64,000 nucleotides of DNA from Daphnia pulex (lineage: Eukaryota > Arthropoda > Branchiopoda > Diplostraca > Daphniidae). The stretch is from contig NC_060018.1 in NCBI RefSeq assembly GCF_021134715.1, forward strand, positions 10,123,501 through 10,187,500. Reading direction: 5' to 3'. The notes beneath the pieces were generated by a model. The model did not search any database, was not told the origin of the DNA, and was given only the letters and a program-made list of their open reading frames with translations. Each line of letters opens with the position of its first letter. Position 1 is the first letter of the stretch. The position numbers and the translations under genes are program-made. Positions 13,134-22,164 of this stretch are shown here, piece by piece.

Positions 13134-13367
13134 CTGCTACAGTTGGAGTAGTTGAAAACGCATCCATTCAAGATGGTGGTAGGCGCAATAGGATTCTGGA
13201 TTAGCATGATGTTTAAATCACCCATTGCCATTCATTCTTAAAAAGTGTGTTCTCTTTAATCATTAATTCTTGCCGGCTCCCATTCCGGTTCCATTGCCGG
13301 AAGCGGACAGGACAAAATGTCTTCAATAAAACTTGGTTGATTACATTGGAATAGAGCAAAGTTTCAA

Positions 13368-13440
13368 GCTTGGCTAGCTCAGTCGGTAGAGCATAAGACT
13401 CTTAATCTCAGGGTCGGGGGTTCGAGCCCCTCGTTGGGCG
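13368..13440 (+). tRNA. tRNA-Lys(CTT), diverged copy in U0
   Basis: A 73-nt cloverleaf with A box (tggctagctcagtcgg), anticodon CTT in gactcttaatc and B box ggttcgagccc. Compared with the copies at 15236 and 24758 it has T for C at acceptor position 3 and A for G in the anticodon stem, which makes a mismatch. It may be decaying. Confidence 0.75.
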
Positions 13441-13536
13441 TTACATATTTGCAAATATTGTTGATTTAAGTAAGATTTTGGGAGACCATCGTTAGTATTT
13501 TGTAGTCATTTCAGAAAAATTCAAAGTTGGCATGAA

Positions 13537-13577
13537 GTTTCCATAGTGTAGTGGTTGTCACGTCGGCCTGACACGCA
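13537..13577 (+). pseudogene. Truncated tRNA-Val in U0
   Basis: The first ~41 nt match the tRNA-Val(AAC) copies (gtttccatagtgtagtgg). The anticodon region reads cctgacacg instead of cctaacacg, and the sequence stops at acacgc, where unrelated DNA begins. There is no B box, so it is non-functional. Confidence 0.85.
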
Positions 13578-13851
13578 TAAAAAGCAATATGAAAAGCCCA
13601 TTTGCGCCATAAGACAACACGGCCGGCGTCGGAGTGATCCGATACTTTGTGCGCCACTTTTCTAGGCATAAAAAATAGGGGAAAAAATCTGAAAAAAATT
13701 CAGCCAATAGAAAAAACGTAAAATGACATAAATCCCAAGTTTGGTGAATTTATGTCATTTTTTCGATTTTTGCCACCCGAAAAACCCATATGAAAAATAC
13801 ACGCCGCCTTATGGAACGGCGCGGGGTGATCCCATACTTATGGAGGGGACT
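13578..13851. mobile_element. Small foldback-type insertion replacing part of U0
   Basis: About 275 bp with no counterpart in U1-U3. It contains a perfect 14 bp inverted repeat (aaaatgacataaat at 13720-13733 and its complement at 13748-13761). Near its edges are two related blocks, gtgatccgatactt and gtgatcccatactt. No coding capacity; the class is unknown. Confidence 0.5.
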
Positions 13852-13981
13852 GTATGTACCTAAATACCTTGTCCCTTAGTTATGTGGCATTGAAACTCTT
13901 TTCTGCACTTGCTCGCTGCACTGGCTCGCTGCACTGGCAAAGGGAAGAAGTCCATAAACACCAGAAGGGAATCTATGATAG

Positions 13982-14016
13982 CAGCCGAACGCGCTAGCTA
14001 ATTGCGCCACAGAGGC
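13982..14016 (-). pseudogene. Half tRNA-Asn (5' half), U0
   Basis: 35 nt identical in layout to the 5' half of tRNA-Asn (acceptor, D arm, anticodon stem). It ends abruptly at cagccg inside the anticodon loop and joins spacer sequence (atctatgatag). Confidence 0.85.
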
Positions 14017-14099
14017 ATGCTGATTGGCTAACGACACCCATAAGGAAAGCAAACATTACATTTTTACTAAGGCCAACACGAATAAAATCTTGCAGTTGA

Positions 14100-15021
14100 C
14101 TTCCGGTATGCCATAGTGTAGCCCGTACGAAACTTTTAGCTAGTTCCGCACTAGAAATAGCTACGAAGTTAGGGGTATTTAGCTATAAATATTCAGACTA
14201 AAATTTTTAAATTCCACATTGGGAATTTTAGGGTAGTTTTAGCTGTTTTTTCTAGCTAGAAATCTTAGATTGAAGGTAGCTTGAAATTTTCTCGCTACCA
14301 TACCAATTGACGAAAAAGGGATTTTCCGCGGGCGCTTCCTTTATTAGCCTGGTCACCCATCCAGTTACTGTTTTAAAATTATTTGCTGCACTTATTTAGC
14401 TATGGTCGCTGGTTGTCCGGATCTGGCAGCTTCTGATGTTTCTTAAATTTTTGTTTCCATTAATATTTGATCCTATTATAGCTATGTCGATAATTCTTCA
14501 CTTAGACTTCAAATTATAAAACTAATCAAATAGAATCAAGTAAAAACTTATATAAAAATAAAGAATTAAAAAATATATATTTTAAACATTTTACCTATTG
14601 CCCATACCTATTAAGCTATTATACTATGCGTAGGTTATACATAGAAAAATCTGTAGGCCTATTTTGTGTTTAGGACTACCTCATATGCAGCGTTTTTTTA
14701 ACCTTTTTTATATCACGATTTATTTCGCGATCAAATTAAAAGCGAAACCCTAGATTAAAAATTCCATACTAAAATTAGCTGTAACAGTTAGGAAATATAT
14801 TAGGGGGGAAAAATTCGAGCTGATTTTAAGGTCAATTATTTCAAGCCAGATCATAAAACGGTGATTGCAAGCATCATAGCTGGTTTGATTTTTTAGCCTA
14901 GCACCGCGCGAGCTGTTATTAGCTAACAGTTAAAATTTAAGCTAAAAGTTTCGTACGGGAGAGGTTATCACATCGTCTTCGCAAGCTGAAGATCCTCAGT
15001 TCGTTCCTAGGTGGAAGCATC
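14100..15021 (+). pseudogene. tRNA-Val relic split by element A (U0)
   Basis: The 5' part (to 14121, ..gccatagtgtag) and 3' part (from 14960, agaggttatcac to aggtggaagca) together match tRNA-Val. Element A (14122-14959) sits in the D loop. The T-loop sequence gttcgttcc and other changes show decay. The same split relic recurs in U1, U2 and U3. Confidence 0.75.
14122..14959. mobile_element. Element A, copy A1 (CCCGTACG inverted-repeat transposon)
   Basis: The ends are perfect inverted repeats CCCGTACGAAACTTTTAGCT. The interior is AT-rich with many TTAGCT/AGCTA motifs and no long open frame, so the element is non-autonomous. The flanks carry ag on both sides; removing one ag restores the tRNA-Val D-loop length, which suggests a 2 bp target duplication. 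This copy lacks an internal segment present in A3. Confidence 0.8.
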
Positions 15022-15235
15022 AGAAAAGCTATGGGAACAAATAATATCCGAAGAAAAGTAAAAAAAAAATGAGTAATAGTAGTGTATCTCATCTAGACGA
15101 TTAGAAGTATTAGGCAACTGTGAACTACCCACAAAACCAAACAAACATAATAAAAGTTCGTTCACGGCTAGCGGACAGGACAAAATGTCTTCAATAAAAC
15201 TTGGTTGATAACATTGGAATAGAGAAAAATTTCAA

Positions 15236-15308
15236 GCCTGGCTAGCTCAGTCGGTAGAGCATGAGACTCTTAATCTCAGGGTCGGGGGTTCGAGCCCCCC
15301 GTTGGGCG
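15236..15308 (+). tRNA. tRNA-Lys(CTT), U1
   Basis: 73 nt with complete cloverleaf. The acceptor GCCTGGC pairs with GTTGGGC (with wobbles), the anticodon is CTT in the loop of gactcttaatc, the B box is ggttcgagccc and the discriminator is G. It looks functional. Confidence 0.92.
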
Positions 15309-15404
15309 TTACATATTTGCAAATATTGTAGATTTAATTTAGATTTTGGGTGACCATCGTTAGTATTTTGTAGTCATTTCAGAAAAATTCAATGTTGGCA
15401 TGGA

Positions 15405-15477
15405 GTTTCCATAGTGTAGTGGTTATCACGTCGGCCTAACACGCTGAAGGTCCTCAGTTCGATCCTGGGTGGAAACA
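15405..15477 (+). tRNA. tRNA-Val(AAC), U1
   Basis: 73 nt. The acceptor GTTTCCA pairs with TGGAAAC, the anticodon AAC lies in ctaacac, and the T arm is cagttcgatcctg. A T-run (tatttttt, about 10 nt downstream) can serve as the Pol III terminator. It looks functional. Confidence 0.92.
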
Positions 15478-15987
15478 GGGAAGTATTTTTTAGAAAGACT
15501 ATCAATCAGATGCATATTTGGAATTTATGCAAAGGCCATATTCTTTGTGAATGAAATCTACAATCTGACAATCTGAAAATATTCGCAATGCTGTATCCGG
15601 AAGAAGTCAACAGACAGGGGGAGATCAATGGCGACTGCTTTTATTGTGCAGGTGCTATAACCCTTAAGAGACTTTCTTCTTTGGCCAATCGACAATGCCC
15701 TTTGGTTTTAGGAATGTGGGAAATGACTTGTGCTGGATGGGGAAGAAGTCCATAAAAACCAGAAGAGGGGAATCTATGATAGATTACACCTGAACCTGGA
15801 ACAGTAGCTCCACAGAGAGAATGAACATGATGCGTGTGCACCCTACGTTGCAAATGTTCAGTAGATTCAACAGTCATCAGCTAAAGAAGCCATATCGTGA
15901 GTGTGCACTCTACAATGCAAGCTTTAGTCGGGTATAAGGTCATGAGAAGAAGAGTTCAAAATAGAGCAAGAGATTTCAATCACCATG

Positions 15988-16061
15988 CGCCCCTAGGTGG
16001 GATCGAACCACCAGCCTTCCGGTTAACAGCCGAACGCGCTAGCCAATTGCGCCACAGAGGC
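15988..16061 (-). tRNA. tRNA-Asn(GTT), U1, intact
   Basis: 74 nt on the minus strand. The acceptor GCCTCTG pairs with TAGGGGC, the anticodon is GTT in ctgttaa and the B box is ggttcgatccc. This is the only uninterrupted tRNA-Asn of the array. The matching genes in U2 and U3 are split by a LINE in the anticodon loop. Confidence 0.92.
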
Positions 16062-16519
16062 ATGTTAAGTAACTAACGACACCCATTACGAAATCAAACA
16101 ATACATTTTTGTGCAGCTGTGCTGTGCTATGCTGTGCCTGGAAGAATTTCTTCTTGTTCCTATTTCATAAACATCATGGATGTTTTATGAATTCATTAAT
16201 TCAATTAACTTTAAATGGTGTATTGGACATTGATTTACATATCCTGTAAGAATAAATCGCTTTGAATAAGCGAAACAGTAAATATATCAAATTCAAATTC
16301 ATTTAAGTGGTGTTTGCCAGCTCGTCAAAGCAGTATTTTTTATTTTTCTTCAAGACCAATGCAAGATATGACTTATAAGAAGTTATCATGTCAATTATTC
16401 ATGTGTGAACGAAGTAGAAATGAAAATCCATATTTTTACCTAAAATGTATCATTGTTGAAAATTGACTTCAATTCCGTAGGTTGACTAGTCTGCTAAGAA
16501 CTATCAATAATAGCTAAAT

Positions 16520-16591
16520 TGCGATAGTCGAGATTCGAACTCGGGTTAATTGATTGGAAGGCAACTATGCTAACCACTATAACACCATCGC
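16520..16591 (-). tRNA. tRNA-Gly(TCC), U1
   Basis: 72 nt on the minus strand. The acceptor GCGATGG pairs with CTATCGC, the D arm is tagtggttagca, the anticodon TCC lies in cttccaa and the T arm is agttcgaatct. It is absent from U2 and U3, where the surrounding spacer is joined directly. The weak anticodon and T stems suggest some divergence. Confidence 0.85.
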
Positions 16592-16772
16592 TTGATGTGA
16601 GTGAGCGTCATCATTTTCGTATTGTATTGTCACATCTTTTTAAATTACAGAAAATCGACAAGTATTACCACTTGGTGACCTTGTATCGTGGCATTCTCTA
16701 TCACTATATCAAAGCAAACTCTCTAATTATTTTGCAATGCGATGATCATGTGAATTCAGAAAACCATAAGTT

Positions 16773-16892
16773 TGTCAAGAGTGGGATTTGAACCCACGCC
16801 TTCATTGAAGACCAGAACACTGCAACTTCTCTATATTGAATCAAGGAATATATCCTTGAGTCTTGCGACTTAGACTGCTCGGCCATCCTGAC
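16773..16892 (-). tRNA. tRNA-Leu(CAA) with intron, U1
   Basis: 120 nt on the minus strand, including an intron after the anticodon. The acceptor GTCAGGA pairs with TCTTGAC. The anticodon CAA is in gactcaag, the long variable arm is present and the B box is gggttcaaatccc. One anticodon-stem pair is mismatched (CAAGA against TCTGG), unlike the copy at 31571. A TTTT lies about 10 nt downstream. Confidence 0.87.
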
Positions 16893-17028
16893 CACATCAT
16901 ATGTACCTAAATACCTTGTCCGTTAGTTATGTGGCATTGAAACTCTTTTCTGCACTTGCTCGCTGCACTGGCTCGCTGCACTGGCAGAGGGAAGAAGTCC
17001 ATAAACACCAGAAGGGAATCTATGATAG

Positions 17029-17063
17029 CAGCCGAACGCGCTAGCCAATTGCGCCACAGAGGC
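17029..17063 (-). pseudogene. Half tRNA-Asn (5' half), U1
   Basis: Same 35-nt half gene as at 13982, cut at the same anticodon-loop position (cagccg) and joined to the same spacer end. Confidence 0.85.
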
Positions 17064-17464
17064 ATGCTGATTGGCTAACGACACCCATAAGGAAAGCAAA
17101 CATTACATTTTTACTAAGGCCAACACGAACAAAATCTTGCAGTTGACTTCCGGTATGCCATAGTGTAGCCCGTACGAAACTTTTAGCTAGTTCCGCACTA
17201 GAAATAGCTACGAAGTTAGGAGTATTTAGCTAGAAATATTCAGACTAAAATTTTTAAATTCCACATTGGGAATTTTAGGGTAGTTTTAGCTGTTTTTTCT
17301 AGCTAGAAATCTTAGATTGTAATTCAAAAATTCGTTCGACTTCAACTGTGTTGACCTTGTCTATTTTAGCTCTTTACAGCAGACGATAATTAAATTTTTG
17401 TCTTCTTGGTCTGATGTACGCCCTTTAATCCTCAGAGTTTTTCTAGCTCTGTTACAGTTCAGTC

Positions 17465-20400
17465 ATGCCGTCTAGCTCTAGTGCGTCTGAAGGTTCCGAA
17501 AGTGATTCGAGTAGTGGTAACGTAAAGCGTACAAGGAAAACGCCCCCAGTCGCACCAGTCGCACGTAGGGAAATCGCTAACGAGTTACCTGATGACCCAG
17601 CCGTTGCTGGGCCAGCCAACCCCGGGGACGAAAATCCAGGGGCGGAACCAGGAGATCCAGACGCTACTAGACAAGACGAGTATAGTTTCGAGTTATCAAG
17701 AAGAAAATCGAAGAAATTAAGAAAGTTGATGTTCGAAGGAGTTAGTTCGGCCGAAGCCAAAGTTTTGAGGAATAGATTTACTCCGATTTTTCGTAAGAAA
17801 TCAGTAAAACTACAGATCCCCGAGCTAGATGAAGCCATGTATAGACGATTAAAATCTCTCAAAAACTCTACAGCCTCGAAGGCTTTAATTGACCCTCAGG
17901 AAAAATCTCTTTCAGCTTTACAGTATAAGATTATTGACATTGCTCGTCCATTACTATTCCTTTGGGAAAACAGGCAAGCAGATCCGGCTAGTCGGGAGGC
18001 AGTTCGTACGGCCTTAAATTTATGGGGAGGCCTGTTAAATGATGTGACAGATCGCCGTAGAGCAAACATCTTAAAGCAGACCAGTCCTTCATTCACTACT
18101 CTCCTCTCAGAACCTGACAAATTTGACGAGGAGGAATCGACCTCTCTTTTTGGTTCACATTTCATTCAAGAGATGGTTAAGGCAGCAAATGACGAAGCAG
18201 CCCTGAATTCTATTGGCCGCATGAGCGGGCCCTCAAATCGATCTAGCAATGGTAGATCATTCCGTGGTGGCCAACACGGGAACTACGTGGGCAATGGCAG
18301 CACGTCCAACTTCCAGAGCCGTCAGCCGGGCTCATCCATCCCTTCCCAGAGGGGAGCAAGTTCATCGAGAGGCTTCAACAATCAATTCAACAACCGCGGA
18401 AGGTATGATGTCGTTCCTTTTAACTCATTAAAGATAGAAAAAGAGAGCGAGCCTATTGTAGCCGGTAGACTAAGAAATTTTGCGCGGTGTTGGGGCCAAT
18501 TTACTAAAGACCCATGGATCCTTGAGGTTGTCTCTGATGGTTTGAAACTAGACTTAATTGAGAGACCTGTACAAGTAATTGAACCGTGTAATATGTCATT
18601 CGGGGAACCTCAGACAATTTTGTGCAACGAGGAGATAGCTAACTTACTGAAAAAAGGGGCGGTATCGGAGGTGGCGAACCCAGTGTTTATTAGTAGTCTC
18701 TTTGTCATTCCGAAAAAAACTGGTGGGTTTAGGCCAGTCATTAATTTAAAAGGGTTAAATCAGTACGTCACTCATCATCACTTCAAGATGGAAGGTCTTT
18801 CCTTTTTGAAACATCTTGTCCAACCGGGTGACTGGCTGGCAAAACTAGATTTAAAAGATGCCTATTTTACGGTGCCGATGCACCTTTCAGACCAAGAATT
18901 GTTACAGTTTAGATGGCAGGGAAAAGTTTATCAATTCAACTGTCTACCCTTTGGACTTTCATCGGCCCCGTGGGCCTTTACTAAATTACTAAAACCTTTG
19001 GTGGCCTTTTTTCGGGAAAGAGGGATCAGACTAGTGATCTACTTAGACGACATTTTAATACTAGGGTCATCCAAGGAGAAATTGACAGAGGACGTCGGCC
19101 TCGTCAGATCAGTTTTAGAGTCAGTGGGATTTATTGTAAACGAAGAAAAATCGAGTTTTGAGCCCTCCCAAAATATTGAATTCATAGGTTTGATTGTCGA
19201 CACAATCGCGATGTCCCTGTCGCTTCCCCAACCCAAAGTAAAATCGGTAATAACCTCTTGTAGAAAACTCATTTCTCAATCGAAGCCCTCGTTGAGGGAA
19301 ATTGCTAGCGTGATGGGGAATTTTTCGTGGGCGATACCAGCGGTGCCTTTTGCTAGAGCCCACTACCGCAATTTGCAAATGCTTTATAACGACCGTTTAA
19401 AGCACACGGCGGATCTTGATACCAAAGTGAGCCTTTCAGAAGATGCCATCACAGACCTTCGTTGGTGGATCGCTCATTTACCTAGCGTCAATGGTAAATC
19501 TCTAACCACGGCCGAACCTTCACTCATTATTTGCTCCTACGCTTCTTTACTAGGGTGGGGCGCAGTTTGTAATAATGTGACGTCGAATGGCCCCTGGTCA
19601 TTCGAGGATAGCAAGCGACACATAAACGAATTAGAGTTACAGGCCGCATTTAATGCGCTTCAGGCATTTACCCATTCGTTGAAAAATATAGCCGTTTTGC
19701 TCATGATGGACAACACGACGGCGGTGGCATACGTGAATAAGGCGGGGGGCACAAGGTCTAAAGAGATGTGTAAATTGGCAACAGAAATGGCTTCGTGGTG
19801 CGAGTCGAAGGGGATTTTACTTCAAGCCGCTTACCTTCCGGGATCTCTAAATTCCATTGCAGACACGGAGTCGAGACGCAGCCACGATGCGAGCGATCGG
19901 CAACTGGAAAAGACGGCCTTCAGGGCCATATCGGAGAAATGGCCGATCAACATAGACCTCTTTGCAACATCTTGGAACGCACAGACACCGAAATTTGCCA
20001 GCTGGTTCCCACAGCCCGGGGCATCCCTGAACGATGCGCTGTCATTCAGTTGGGTGGGGTTGAAAGGTTACGCGTTTCCCCCATTTTTCCTAATAAAGAA
20101 TTGCCTCTCCAAAATCAGGAGGGAGAAGTCGGAAATAATTCTTGTTTGCCCGTACTGGCCCAGCCAGCCTTGGTTCCCAGTCCTTCTAGAGCTGGCATCG
20201 TCAACCCCGGCCATCTTCAGGCCATCGGAGAACCTGCTACTGTCGTCGCTGGGCGACCCACACCCACTCTGCATGAAGCCGACCTTCCTTCTGACCGCCT
20301 GGAAGTTGTCAGGAGACGTTTCGAAGGGAAAAATCTTCCGGAATCAGTTATTAAGCTACTATTGGCAGCCAACCGGAAGACCACACACATTGCTTACAAG

Positions 20401-20467
20401 TCCGCCTGGCGCTCTTGGCGTAATTGGTGTATGGGATAAAATATCAATTCCGTGTCAATTAATATAA
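17465..20467 (+). CDS. DIRS Gag-like/reverse transcriptase/RNase H polyprotein
   Basis: A 1000-residue frame with an ATG start just after the left repeat. Residues 1-80 are Ser/Pro/acidic, and residues about 255-318 form a Gly/Asn/Arg-rich basic tract that may bind nucleic acid. The reverse transcriptase covers about 390-560, with GFRPVINLKGLN, then LDLKDAYFTVP, then the catalytic YLDD at 526-529. The RNase H region (about 690-810) has GWGAV, NELELQA and MDNTTAV. The protein copies the element's RNA into DNA. The last ~60 codons overlap the recombinase frame. The frame is open throughout, so the protein could still be made. The mid-protein Gag boundary is inferred. Confidence 0.92.
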   Translation: MPSSSSASEGSESDSSSGNVKRTRKTPPVAPVARREIANELPDDPAVAGPANPGDENPGAEPGDPDATRQDEYSFELSRRKSKKLRKLMFEGVSSAEAKVLRNRFTPIFRKKSVKLQIPELDEAMYRRLKSLKNSTASKALIDPQEKSLSALQYKIIDIARPLLFLWENRQADPASREAVRTALNLWGGLLNDVTDRRRANILKQTSPSFTTLLSEPDKFDEEESTSLFGSHFIQEMVKAANDEAALNSIGRMSGPSNRSSNGRSFRGGQHGNYVGNGSTSNFQSRQPGSSIPSQRGASSSRGFNNQFNNRGRYDVVPFNSLKIEKESEPIVAGRLRNFARCWGQFTKDPWILEVVSDGLKLDLIERPVQVIEPCNMSFGEPQTILCNEEIANLLKKGAVSEVANPVFISSLFVIPKKTGGFRPVINLKGLNQYVTHHHFKMEGLSFLKHLVQPGDWLAKLDLKDAYFTVPMHLSDQELLQFRWQGKVYQFNCLPFGLSSAPWAFTKLLKPLVAFFRERGIRLVIYLDDILILGSSKEKLTEDVGLVRSVLESVGFIVNEEKSSFEPSQNIEFIGLIVDTIAMSLSLPQPKVKSVITSCRKLISQSKPSLREIASVMGNFSWAIPAVPFARAHYRNLQMLYNDRLKHTADLDTKVSLSEDAITDLRWWIAHLPSVNGKSLTTAEPSLIICSYASLLGWGAVCNNVTSNGPWSFEDSKRHINELELQAAFNALQAFTHSLKNIAVLLMMDNTTAVAYVNKAGGTRSKEMCKLATEMASWCESKGILLQAAYLPGSLNSIADTESRRSHDASDRQLEKTAFRAISEKWPINIDLFATSWNAQTPKFASWFPQPGASLNDALSFSWVGLKGYAFPPFFLIKNCLSKIRREKSEIILVCPYWPSQPWFPVLLELASSTPAIFRPSENLLLSSLGDPHPLCMKPTFLLTAWKLSGDVSKGKIFRNQLLSYYWQPTGRPHTLLTSPPGALGVIGVWDKISIPCQLI

Positions 20468-21273
20468 ATAGTATCCTAAAATTTTTATCGGACGCGTTTG
20501 AATCTGGGAAAGCGTACAGCACAATTAATGTTTATCGCTCAATGTTGTCCGGCACGTACGACCAAATTGAAGGTTTTGATATAGGTTGCCATACCCTCGT
20601 TCTAAAACTGATGAAAGGAATTTTCAACAGTAATCCCCCGAAGCCCAAATATTCTAACACGTGGGACTTGAATATAGTGCTGGACTATTTTAAAACGGCC
20701 CCAAGCGAAGATCTCGGCCTGCCCCCATTAGCCTGCAAACTAGTTACTCTTCTATCATTTGCCACTATGCTAAGAGTCTCGGAATTGGCATCCATCGATA
20801 GGAAGTCGGTAATATTTTCGGACAACTCAGTTAATTTCTCTCTTTGCAAACCAAGGAAATCCCAAAGAGCTGGGCTGCTTAGGTCACTGACCGTGAAAAA
20901 ACTGGAGGATCAATCAATCGATCCGGTCCACTGTTTAGGCCTCTATGTTCATTCAACAGACACCCTGAGAAGCGAAGTTAACGAGCACCGGCTGTTCATC
21001 GGCTCGGTGAAACCTCACAAACCCGTTAGCGGGTCAACGATAGCTAGGTGGATTAAAAAGCAACTGGAAGAAGCGGGGGTAGATACATCCACCTTTTCAG
21101 CGCACTCAACGAGAGGCGCGGCAGCGTCCAAAGCAGCTACGCTTGACGTGCCCATCCAATCAATATTAAGCGCAGCAGACTGGGCCTCTGAGTCCACCTT
21201 TTCAAGATTCTATCGTCGAGAAGTTGCAGAACCTACAGTAGCTGAGCTAATAATGGCGGGAGCTCCGAGTTAG
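20299..21273 (+). CDS. DIRS tyrosine recombinase (one in-frame stop)
   Basis: Tyrosine recombinase that integrates the circular DNA form. From 20299 the frame reads as an N-terminal SAM-like segment (AYKSAWRSWRNWC) and then meets a TAA at 20437-20439. It continues open from 20440 to 21273. The catalytic set is visible: Arg in LRVSELAS, His and Arg in HSTRG, Trp in DWASES, and the nucleophile Tyr in FYRRE near the C-terminus. It overlaps the reverse transcriptase frame (+2 relative). No ATG stands right after the stop, so this copy is probably disabled unless the stop is read through or spliced around. Confidence 0.85.
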
Positions 21274-22164
21274 GCTCAAGATGTTAGGTGCTTTAAAATC
21301 ACAGTTGAAGTCGAACGAATTTTTGAATTACAATTAAAAATTGTTCGAGTGAGCGCGAAGCGCGAATGAGGAACAATTTGGATTGTATAAGAAAATAAGG
21401 AGACTTCAACTGTCTCAAAAACCCGCATGCCTACCCACCCTATTTAATAATCTTCTTGTTATTTGTTTAAACAGATTTTATCAGAATCGCGGTGGCTTCA
21501 GAGGCGCCCACTAAGGAGGCACAGAAACCATCGCAAAGATCTGAGGATTAAAGGGCGTACATCAGACCAAGAAGAAAAAAATTTAATTATTGTCTGCTGT
21601 AAAGAGCTAAAATAGACAAGGTCAACACAGTTGAAGTCTCCTTATTTTCTTATACAATCCAAATTGTTCCTCATTCGCGCTTCGCGCTCACTCGAACAAT
21701 TTTTAATTGAAGGTAGCTTGAAATTTTCTCGCTACCATACCAATTGACGAAAAAGGGATTTTCCGCGGGCGCTTCCTTTATTAGCCTGGTCACCCATCCA
21801 GTTACTGTTTTAAAATTATTTGCTGCACTTATTTAGCTATGGTCGCTGGTTGTCCGGATCTTTTTTTTTTTATATTTAAACGATTTATTGTCACAATTAA
21901 AATTTAAATTGCTTTACAGATACTTGGGGCATTTACGTGATTTGTGACATAAGTGACTTGCTGTGGCCAAGGAGAAACATAACAAAGAAAAACAAAAAGA
22001 ACCAATTTCGAGACGGAATTGAAAGAGGACAAATGATTTTGGTGAAAAATAGAAAATTTAACAATACGACATCTGGGGGGGATCCAAGAAATTATAATTG
22101 TAATGAGAGAACAATGTTGTATAAAGATAAGACGAAATTTGTGGAGAATTTTGAGAAAGAATAT

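Larger units (their letters stand above)
11442..13203 (+). pseudogene. Relic of a putative dsRNA-binding protein gene
   Basis: Coding-like pieces occur behind plausible splice acceptors. The first (about 11442-11610) reads RERLYKFLNSELKVGPIYTV and then DEKLFRVSLIV, the helix-strand-strand pattern of a dsRBD. A second (11704-11804, then from 12544) is interrupted by the MULE insertion and a TAG stop. A third (about 12625-12737) is CGPLFNLAVLAVESD-like. A fourth starts after an acceptor near 12873 and reads SETSKKDAENMAFFKLASNL, the strand-helix end of a dsRBD (SKK-DAEN-A pattern). The 3' piece (to 13203) contains three 11-residue repeats of the QAPVMAPN type. Stops, a frame change near 12990 and the transposon make function unlikely. 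The domain call is inference from pattern; no close homologue was recognised. Confidence 0.4.
13302..15169. repeat. tRNA-cluster tandem unit U0 (shortened)
   Basis: The leftmost copy of the repeated tRNA cluster starts at agcggacaggac. It holds a tRNA-Lys, a truncated tRNA-Val, a half tRNA-Asn and element A in a tRNA-Val relic. Everything between tRNA-Val and the downstream side of tRNA-Leu is missing, replaced by about 275 bp of foreign sequence. Confidence 0.85.
17320..21709 (+). mobile_element. Complete DIRS-like retrotransposon
   Basis: A tyrosine-recombinase retrotransposon, which integrates from a circular DNA copy. Terminal inverted repeats lie at 17339-17435 and 21541-21637 (97 bp). 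An internal complementary region (21300-21413) equals the reverse complement of the left end (31 bp, 17320-17350) joined to that of the right end (83 bp, 21627-21709), the hallmark of DIRS1-type elements. It encodes a Gag-like/RT/RNase H protein and an overlapping tyrosine recombinase. The element A target reads agattgaagg. The left junction is agATTGtaatt and the right is taATTGaagg, so there is no target duplication beyond the shared ATTG. Confidence 0.92.

Noticed and set aside
15641-15877. Minus-strand frame (MTVESTEHLQRR..) repeated at 25028-25399 and 33669-34004
   Set aside because: It is conserved only because the units are recent duplicates. It has no recognised domain, and its frame extends differently in each copy.
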